Assembly: GCA_029783825.1 (NCBI GenBank)
Contig: JAREIK010003110.1
Coordinates: 55,864 to 119,863 of the forward strand
Reading direction: 5' to 3'
DNA from: Sapria himalayana
Lineage: Eukaryota; Streptophyta; Magnoliopsida; Malpighiales; Rafflesiaceae
DNA: 64,000 nt
The position numbers and the translations under genes are program-made. The notes beneath the pieces were generated by a model. It searched no databases. It was given only the letters and a program-made list of their open reading frames with translations, and was not told the DNA's origin. Positions 54,887-64,000 of the stretch are shown piece after piece. Position 1 is the first letter of the stretch, and the number at the start of each line of letters is the position of its first letter.

Positions 54887-55296
54887 TTACTTTGATCATT
54901 TGAGATGTGATCATCTTCAATTTATTGTATTTTTCGTTTACCGCTGGATTGTGCCATTTGCATTGCCATTAATTAATATGATATGTTAAGCTTAAATACA
55001 TAATAATATTTCAAACAAGCAAGCTCTACAGATAAAAATAATAATAATAATTAATCACTCAATTCTCGTCAAAAAAACAAGCCAAAAGCCTGGTGGAATC
55101 TGGGACACGGTGGAGGCAACCATAAGTGCAACGGACAAGGGCTGGACCTCACTGAACACAGTTGGAATGGCATGAGGTGGCCAGGAACTCATCGGAACAT
55201 CAATAGGTGCATCGGAATTGGATGGGCAGTAGCAAAATTGGTGGCATCTTCATGTTATATATATATATATTCTTGGTTCTAGTATTGGTTTTTTAG

Positions 55297-55455
55297 GACG
55301 GGACGGTTCTCGAGATGGATATTGCTTAAGATCCGGATCCATCTCAAAAGAAAAAATACATGACAGAATGGGATGGGAAAAGTCAAAGTCAACGGATTTT
55401 TCTCAGTCCCAATTCTTTCGGGACAAGACTTTGTGTCGGGTCATGATCTCCGAGT
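55297..55455 (-). promoter_or_regulatory. Right subterminal zone of hAT copy 2 (5' side of transposase)
   Basis: GGACGGGACGG, GGGATGGGA, CGGGACAAG and GTGTCGGGTC words echo the left subterminal zone. This end lies upstream of the transposase reading direction, so it would also contain the original promoter. No TATA box can be singled out, although a (TA)n run lies at 55256-55270. Confidence 0.45.
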
Positions 55456-55460
55456 CACGT

Positions 55461-55471
55461 GAGCAGCCCTA
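55461..55471 (-). repeat. Right terminal inverted repeat of hAT copy 2
   Basis: GAGCAGCCCTA is complementary to the left TAGGGGTGCTC at 10 of 11 positions. Confidence 0.95.
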
Positions 55472-55479
55472 CTAAATGC
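55472..55479. repeat. Right 8-bp target-site duplication of hAT copy 2
   Basis: CTAAATGC, an exact match to 51971-51978. The satellite continues with ATATAAAGTTAAATCAG as in uninterrupted monomers. Confidence 0.95.
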
Positions 55480-58400
55480 ATATAAAGTTAAATCAGTAAA
55501 CTCATAAACCCCGTAATGCTAAATACATAAACTATTAAACCACTAAATACTACTTAATAATTAATAAATCTATTTTTTATTGTTATTTATAATATTTATA
55601 AATATTCATTTTAATTATTTATTAGTGTATTTATTTAGAAATATTTATTACAAAATAAATTATGAGTGGGACAAATATTATTTAAATAATATATTAGTTA
55701 TCTAATAAAAATATACGCTTATAAAAGAAGTATAAATTTAAAAATTAAAATGTATTATCAAGAAATATAAGTTATTTTAATTTTGAATCAATTTGGGTTT
55801 TGTAAATATTTTTTATTTAATATCTATCTTAATATTAATAGTTTATAAATTTAATTTTTGATCATTATTATAATATCTATCAATAAAATTATTTATATTA
55901 AATTTATATGATATATAATTATTAATATTTTTATAACAAAATATTATATTAAAATTTCAAAAAATTTTAAATATTATTATATTTTCAAATGTTATAACAT
56001 ATGAAAATGATAAAAAATTATAGAAATTTTTTTGTTATTTATTTTTTTAAATAAAACATATAGACCACTAAAAGCTTAAAAACATAAATCACAAACTTAT
56101 AACGACAAAACCTCTAAATACTTAAATCATTAAACTGGTATACATTAATAATAAATCATAAATCTCATTTTAATTTTTATTCAGTATAATTTTAAATTTT
56201 TATTTTAATTATTTATCAATTTATTTTATAGAAATATAAATAACAAAATAAATTATTAGTGAGATGAATCAATTTTAATTAAACCGGTATCCATAAATAA
56301 TAAATAATAAATCTCATTTTTTTCAATATAATTTTAATTATTAATTTTAATTATTTATTTGTTTATTTATATATAAATATTAATTACAAAATAAATTGAG
56401 TTAGACAAATATAATTTATATAAATTATTTTTCATCAAAAAATTATTGATAAACTTTTTAAAAGAAAAAACAATTTCAAAACAAAAAATTATTATATTGT
56501 AATATATTTTGCTTTTCTTCTGAATCATTTTAGGTTTTGTAATTATATTTTAGTTGATATATATCTTATTAATAATAGATTATTAAATTATTTTTTGATC
56601 ATAATTAGAATATTTATCAATAAACTTATTTTTATTGAATTTATATGATATATAAATATAATCATTATTATAATTAAATATTGTATTTATATTTGAAAAA
56701 AATTTAAAAATTATTATATTTTCAAATGTTATAACCATTGAAAATATCAAAAATAATAAAATTAAATTTTTTATTATTTTATTTTTTTAATATAACCAAT
56801 AAACCACTAAATGCATACACAGTTAAATTAGTAAACTCCTAAACCTCATAATGCCTAAATACATAAACCATTAAACTGCTATATACTACTTAATAATTAA
56901 TAAATCTAATTTTTATTTGTATTTATTATAATTTAAAATATTCATTTTAATTATTTATTAGTTTATTTTCATAGAAATATTTATTACAAATTAGATTATG
57001 ATTGCGACATATATATTTTAATTAATTTATTTTTAATCAAAAAATATATATGCTTATAAAAGAAGTAAATATTTAAAAATTAAAAATTATTATCCAGTAA
57101 TATATTTTACTATAATTTTGAATCAATTTGGGTTTTGTAAATATTTTTTAATTAATATCAATCTTTTTATTAATAGTTTTTTAATTTAAATTTTGATCAT
57201 TATTATATTATCTATCAATAAAATTGTTTATATTGAATTTATATGATATATAATTATTAATATTATTATAACTAAATATTGTATTCACATTTCAAAAAAT
57301 TTTAAATATTATTATATTTTCAAAGTTTATAATCTATGAAAATCAGAAAAAATTACAAATTATTTTCGGTTATTTTATTGTTTAAATAAAACCTATAAAC
57401 CTACCAAATGCCTAAAAACATAAATTCCTAAACTCCTAAACGACAAACCCATAAAATACTTATACTATAAAATAGGCGTACATTAATAAAAAATCATAAA
57501 TCTCAATTTAATTTTTATTAAGTATAATTTTAAATTTTTATTTTAATTATTTATCAGTTTATTTTTATAGTAATATTAATTACAAAATAAATTATTAGTG
57601 AGACGGATCTAATTTAAATAATTTATTCTTCATCAAAAAAAATATATATCCTAATAAAAAGAGGCAAATTTTAAAAGCAAAAATTGAATATTTAGTAATA
57701 TATTTTATTTTTATTTTGAATCATTTTAGATTTTGCAATTATATTTTAATTTATATCATTCTGATTAATAATAGTTTATTAATTTTTTATTGATAATTAT
57801 TATAATATCTATTAATAAAATTATTTATATTGAGTTTACATTATATATAATTATAAAAATTATTATTACTGAATATTATATTCTCATTAAAAAAAATTAA
57901 ATATTATTATAATTTCAAAGGTTATAACCTTCAAAAATTAAAAAAAATCAAAAAATTATATTTTTTATTTTTTCATTCTTTAAATAAAAACTATAAATCA
58001 CTAAAGGCCTAAACACTTAAATCACTAAACCCCAAAACACCTAAATACTTAAACCATTAAACTAGTATATCCTGAATAATAAATAATAAATCTCTATTTT
58101 ATTTGTATTCATTATAATTTTAAATATTCATTTTAATTATTTATTAGTTTATTTTTATAGAATTATAAATTATAAATTAATTATGAGGAAGACAAATAGA
58201 ATTTAAATAATTTACTTTTAATAAGAAAAAATATAAACTTATAAAAAGAAGCAAAACATCAAAGAAAGTATTATTTTGTAATATATTTTACTTTGATTTT
58301 GAATAAATTTACGTTTTGCAAATATATTTAAAATAATATCTATATTATTAATTATAGTTTATTAATTTATTTTTTGATCATTAATATAATATATTTCAAT

Positions 58401-59737
58401 ATAATTGTTTATATTGAATTTACATGATATATAATTATTAAGATTATCATAACTAAATATAGTATTCACATATAAAAAAAATTTAAAAATTGTTATATTT
58501 TCAAAGTGTATAACCTTCAAAAATGAGAAAAAATAACAAAAATAAATTTTTTGTTATAACATTGTTTAAATAAAACTTATAAACCATTAAATGCCTAAAT
58601 ACATAAATATCTAAACTCTTAAACCCCGAAGCCCCTAAATACTCAAACATCTAAACTCGTAATCCTTAAATATAATTTAAATAATTTATAGAAATATTAA
58701 TTACAAAATAAATTATGAGTGACAAATTTAATTTAAATAATATATTTTTCATCAAAAAAACATATAAGCTTATAAAATGATGCAAAAACTAAAAAAAAAT
58801 TATTATTTAGTAATAAATTTTACTTTTATTTTGAATTAATTTAGGTTTTTTATTTATATTTTAATTTATATCTATAATATTAATAATAGTTTACTAATTA
58901 TTTTTTGATAATTGATATAATATCTATCAATAAAATTGTTTATATTTTGTTTATATTATATATAGTTATAATATTTATTATTACTAAATATTGTATTCAC
59001 ATTTTTTTAAAATTTTAAAATTATTATATTTTCAAATGTTATAACCTTTGAAAATTTGAAAAAATATCAAAAATAAATTTTTTGTTATTTCATTGTTTGA
59101 ATAAAACCTATAAACCATTAAATGCGTAAATACTTAAATCAATAACTACTAAATCTAAAAAACCCTAAATAGATAAATTTTCTAAACATGTATATCCTAA
59201 ATAATAAATAATAAATCTTATTTTTTTTCATTATAATTTTAAATATTCATTTTAATTATTTATTTGTTTATTTTTATATTAATATTTATTACAAAATAAA
59301 TTATAAGTTATACAAATATAATTTATATAAATTATTTTTTCACAAAAAATATAGATAAACTTAATAAAAGAAGAAAAAAATTAAAAACAAAAAAATATTA
59401 TATAGGAATATATTTTGCTTTGTATTTTAATCATTTTAGGTTTTGTAATTATAATTTAATTGATATATAACTAATTAATAATATATTATTAATTTATTTA
59501 TTGATCATTTTTAGAATATTTATCAATAAAAAAGTTTTTATTGAATTTATATGATACATAATTTTAATAATTAGTATAACTAAATATTGTATTAACATTT
59601 GAAAAAAGTTTTAAAATTTTTATATTTTCAAAGATTATAACCTTTGAACATGTGAAAAAATAAAAAAACTTATTTTTTTATGTTATTTCATTCTTTAATA
59701 AAACCTATAAATCACTAAATGCCTAAACACTTAAATA
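55480..59737 (-). repeat. Satellite array, - orientation
   Basis: Reverse monomers with palindromes about every 600 bp. The copy near 55985 changes both arms (CAAATGTT on the left, AACATATG on the right). Fragment junction ATTAAACCGGTATCC lies at about 56280. No gene is seen. Confidence 0.87.
58655..58705 (-). repeat. Truncated-monomer junction
   Basis: CTCGTAATCCTTAAATATAA matches the deletion junctions near 28735 and 33115 (and 15590 reversed). Confidence 0.7.
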
Positions 59738-59870
59738 TTATAACCTCCGTTATTGTGCTACTACTGCATCCCCGGCCTCTTAATATTTTGTTTCCTGCAC
59801 TTACATGAAAATATTAAAAAAGAAAAAATATTTGTTTATACAAACAGATTATCAAAAAATAAATTACATA
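59738..59870. other. Small non-satellite insertion (~130 bp)
   Basis: Between CCTAAACACTTAAATATTA and the satellite region AATAAATCTTAAATCTC lies foreign sequence. It includes ACCTCCGTTATTGTGCTACT, GCATCCCCGGCCTCTTAAT and TTTCCTGCACTTACATG. Its G+C content exceeds the array and it matches no other part of the window that I can find. It replaces roughly the GGTATACC box region of the monomer. Its origin is unknown. Confidence 0.6.
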
Positions 59871-62800
59871 TACAGCAATAATAAATCTTAAATCTCATTT
59901 TAATTTGTATTCATTATAATTTTAAATATTCATTTTAAATATTCATTAGTTTATTTTTTATAATAAATATTAATTACAAAATAAATAATTAGTCAGACAA
60001 ATATAATATTAATAATTTACTTTTAATAAAAAAATATAATCTTATAAAAAGAAGTAAAAATTTAAAAATAACAAATTATTATTTAGTATTAAATTTTACA
60101 TTGATTTTGAATCATTTTAGGTTTTGTAATTATATTTTAATTTATGTCTATCATATAATAATAGTTTATTAATTTATTTTTTGATACTTGATATCATATC
60201 TATCAATAAAATTATTTATAATTAGTTTATATTATATATAATTATAATGATTATTATTACTAAATATTTTTTTCACATTTTAAAAAAATTTTAAAATTAT
60301 TATATTTTTAAATGTTATAACCTTTGAAAATGTGAAAAAATAACAAAAATAATTTTTTTGTTATTTCATTGTTGAAATAAATCCTATAAACCACTAAATG
60401 CCTAAATACTTAAATCAATAACTCCTAAATCTCGAAAACCCTAAATAGATATTCATTTTAAACTGGTATACCCTAAATAATAAATAAAAAATCTAAATAT
60501 TATTTTTTTCATTAAAATTTAAAATATTCATTTTAATTATTTAATCATTTATTTTTCTATAAATTATTAATTACAAAATAAATTGAGTTAGACAAATATA
60601 ATTTATATAATTATTTTTCATCAAAAAAAATATATAAACTTTTTAAAAGAAAAAAAAATTCAAAACAAAAAATTATTATATAGTAACATATTTTGCTTTG
60701 TTGTTGAATCATTTTAGGTTTTGTAATTATATTTAAATTGATATCTATCTAATTAATAATAGATTATTAATTTATTCTTTGATCATTATTAGAATATTTA
60801 TCAATAAAAATAATTAAATTGAATTTATATGATATATAAATATATAGATTATTATAACAAAATATTGTATTCACTTTTGAAAAAAATTTAAAAATTATAA
60901 TATTTTCCAAGGTTATAACCTTTGAAAATATCAAAAATTTAATAAATAAATTTTTTGATTTTTTTTTAAATAACACCTATAAACCACTAAATGCATGCAT
61001 AGTTAAATCAGTAAACTCCTAAATTTCGTAATACCAAAATACATAAACCATTAAACCGCTATATACTATTTAATAATTAATAAATATAATTTTTAATTCT
61101 ATTTATTATAATTTTAAATATTAATTTTAATTAATTATTAGTTTATTTTTATAGAAATATTTATTACAAAATAAATTATAAGTGCTACAAATATAATTTA
61201 AAAAATATATATTCTTATAAAAGAAGTAAAAATTTAAAAATTAAAAATTGTTATCCATAAATATATTTTACTATAATTTTGAATCAATTTGAGTTTTATA
61301 ATTATTTTTTAATTAATATGTATCTTAATATCAATAGTTTATAATTTTAATTTTGATCATTATTATAATATATATCAATAAAAATGTTTATATTTAATTT
61401 ACATGATATATAATTATTAATATTATTATAACTAAGTATTGTATTCACATTTCAAAAAAATTTAAATATTATTATATTTTCAAAGGTTATAACCTATGAA
61501 AATGAGAAAAAATTATAGAAATTTTTTTTGATATTTTATTTTTTTAAATAAAACGTATAACCCACTAAAATCCTAAAAACATAAATTGCTAAAATCCTAA
61601 ATTAAAATACCTCTAAATACTTAATCCATTAAAATGGTATAAAGTAATAATAAATCATAAATCTTATTTTAAATTTTATTTAGTATATTTTTAATTTTTA
61701 TTTTAATTATTTATCAGTTTATTTATCAATAAAATAGAGTATTAATAATAGATTATTAATTTATTTTTTGATCATTATTTGAATATTTATCAATAAAATA
61801 GTATATATTGAATTTATATGATATATAAATATAATGATTATTATAACTAAATATTGAATTCACTTTTGAAAATATCAAAAAATAATAAAAATAATATTTT
61901 TATTTTTTTATTTTTTAAATAAAACCTATAAACTACTAAATGCATAAACAGTTAAATAAGTAATTTTAGACCCCGTAATGCCTAAATACAGTAACCATTA
62001 AATCGAGATATAATACATAATAAATAGTAAATCTAATTTTTATTTCTATTTATTATAATTTTAAATATTCAATTTATTTATTTATTAGTTTATTTTTATA
62101 GAAATATTTATTACAAAATAAATTATGAGACCGAAAAATATACTTTAAATAATTTAATTTTAATGAAGTAATATAAATACCCATATAAAAGAAGTAATAA
62201 TTTAAAAATTTAAAATTATTATCAAGTAATATATTTTACTTTAATTTTGAATCAATTTTGGTTTTGTAAATAATTTTTAATTAATTTCTATCTTTTTATT
62301 AATAGTTTATTAATTCAATTTTTGATCATTATTATAATATCTATCAATTAAATTGTTTATATTGAATTTTATGATATATAATTATTTTTATTATTATAAC
62401 TAAAATATTATATTTACATTTAAAAAAATTTTAAATATTATTATATTTTCAAAGGTTATAACCTATAAACCACTAAATACCAAAAAACATAATTGGCTAA
62501 AATTTCAAATGAAAAAACATCTAAATACTAAAACCCTTAAACTGGTATACATTAATAATAAATTATAAATCTCATTTTAATTTTTATTCAGTATAATTTA
62601 AAATATTTATTTTAATTATTTATCAGTTTATTTTTATAGAAATAATAATCACAAAGTAAATTATTAGTGAGAATTATATAATTAAAATTAAACTGGTATA
62701 CCCTAAATAATAATTAATAAATCTCATTTTTTTTATAATTTTAAATATTCATTTTAATTATTTATTTGTTTATTTTTATATAAATATTAATTTCAAAATA

Positions 62801-64000
62801 AATTATGAGTTAGACAAATATAATTTATATAAATTATTTTTAATCAAAAAATATATATAAACTTTTTAAAATAAAAAAAATTTAAAACATAAAATTATTA
62901 TATTGTAATATATTTTGCTTTGCTTTTGAATTGTTTCAGGTTTTGTAATTATATTTTAATTGATATCTATCTTATTAATAATAGATTATTTATTTATTTT
63001 TTGATCATTATTTGAAATATTTATCAATAAAATTGGTTATATTGAATTTATATGATATATAACTATAATGATTATTATAACTAAATATTGTATTCACTTT
63101 TGAAAAAAATTTAAAAATTATTATATTTTCAAAGGTTATAACCTTATAAAATGAGAAAAAATAATAAAAATACATTTTTTTGTTATTTAATTTTATTAAC
63201 AAAACCTATATATCATTAAATGCTTACTTACTAAAATCAGTAAGATCATAAATCCCGAAACCCCTAAATACATAAACCTTTTAACAGCTATATACTACTT
63301 AATAAATAATAAATATCATTTTTATTTCTATTTATTATAATTTTAAATATTCATTTTAATTATTTATAGTTTAATTTTTTAGAAAAATTAATTACAAAAT
63401 AAATTTCGAGTGAGACAAATATTATTTAAATAAAAAAAATATAAGCTTAAAAAAAGAAGTAAAAATTTTTATGATATATTTAATTATTTAATAATTAATT
63501 ATCTATCATTAAAATTATTTATATTGAATTTTATGATATATAATTAGTAAGATTAAAATAATTATACATTGTATTCACATTTCAAAAAATTAAAAAAATT
63601 ATTTTATTTTCAAAGGTTAACCTTTGAATATCAGAAATAATCAAAAAATGAATTTTAAATTTTTATTATATAAATAAAACCGATAAACCACTAAATACCT
63701 AAAAACATAAATTGCTAAACTCCTAAACGAGAAAACCCCTAAATAATCAAACCATTAAACTGGTATACCATATATAATAAATCATAAATCTCATTTTAAT
63801 TTGTATTCATTATAATTTTAAATATTCATTTTAATTATTTATTAGTTTATTTTTTATAGAAATATCAATTACAAAATAAATAATGAGTGAGATAAATATA
63901 ATTTTTATTATTTATTTTTAATTAAAAAAAATAAGCTTATATAAAGAAGTAAAAATTTAAAAACAACAAATTATTATTTAGTAATATATTTTACTTTGAT
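59871..64000 (-). repeat. Satellite array, - orientation, to window end
   Basis: Reverse monomers. A large internal deletion near 61730 (TTATCAGTTTATTTATCAATA) shortens one unit. The last kilobase (63360 onward) is of the same variant type as 25434-26050 and 45618-46260. The palindrome at about 63610 has lost its central TA, leaving TTCAAAGGTT/AACCTTTGAA still self-complementary. No gene is seen. Confidence 0.87.

Larger units (their letters stand above)
51979..55471 (-). mobile_element. hAT DNA transposon, full-length copy 2 (3493 bp)
   Basis: It is bounded by 11-bp terminal inverted repeats (TAGGGGTGCTC on the left; GAGCAGCCCTA on the right, one mismatch) and a perfect 8-bp target duplication CTAAATGC. 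It carries a minus-strand transposase relic with BED finger, catalytic core and hATC domain in the expected order. Subterminal zones are rich in GGGAC/GGGAT words at both ends. Base composition is ordinary, sharply unlike the satellite around it. The element looks complete in structure but its transposase is inactivated by several lesions, so it could move only if supplied in trans. The closest described group is the plant Ac/Tam3-type (RICESLEEPER-like) hAT branch. Confidence 0.95.

Overview
The window looks like plant nuclear heterochromatin. It is almost entirely a very A+T-rich satellite array, interrupted by a few sequences of ordinary composition. The plant assignment rests on two things. 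The three 2.5-kb inserts carry TTTAGGG/CCCTAAA telomere-type words, and the only recognisable protein homology is a plant-type hAT (Ac/RICESLEEPER-like) transposase. I cannot name the species. I see no intact protein-coding gene, rRNA, tRNA or CRISPR array.

Layout. The satellite monomer is about 600 bp. I call the orientation that reads ...GGTATACC, then TTTAGG-like words, then the TTTTCAAAGGTTA palindrome, the + orientation. The array runs + at 1-8895 (with a 2.5-kb insert at 3981-6466), - at 8896-11095 and + at 11096-17045. It is then interrupted by a 1.27-kb degenerate (CTAT)n tract (17072-18345) and a 0.77-kb patchwork of AT-rich hairpins (18346-19115). It runs + again at 19116-20770, and - from 20771 to the end. 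The - part contains two more copies of the 2.5-kb insert (22174-24655 and 35105-37577). It also contains a half-deleted hAT element (40829-42927), a full-length but dead hAT element (51979-55471) and a small foreign scrap (59738-59870).

How the parts relate. The three 2.5-kb inserts share the same junctions with the satellite, and the two hAT copies share the same target site and the same variant flanking monomer. These inserts therefore spread by segmental duplication of the array, not by repeated insertion. Variant and truncated monomers recur in order, showing higher-order repeats; the clearest has a period of about 1.3 kb (two monomers plus a fragment of about 150 bp). The orientation switches fall at short palindromes or microhomologies. 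The hAT transposase is broken by a frameshift, several stops, an Asp-to-Asn change at the first presumed catalytic residue and a lost zinc-ligand His. Many of these changes are C-to-T/G-to-A transitions, as expected for a methylated, silenced element.

Every monomer carries a conserved palindrome of about 26 bp and a tract of degenerate telomere-like TTTAGG words. These are the best candidates for something functional or undescribed here.
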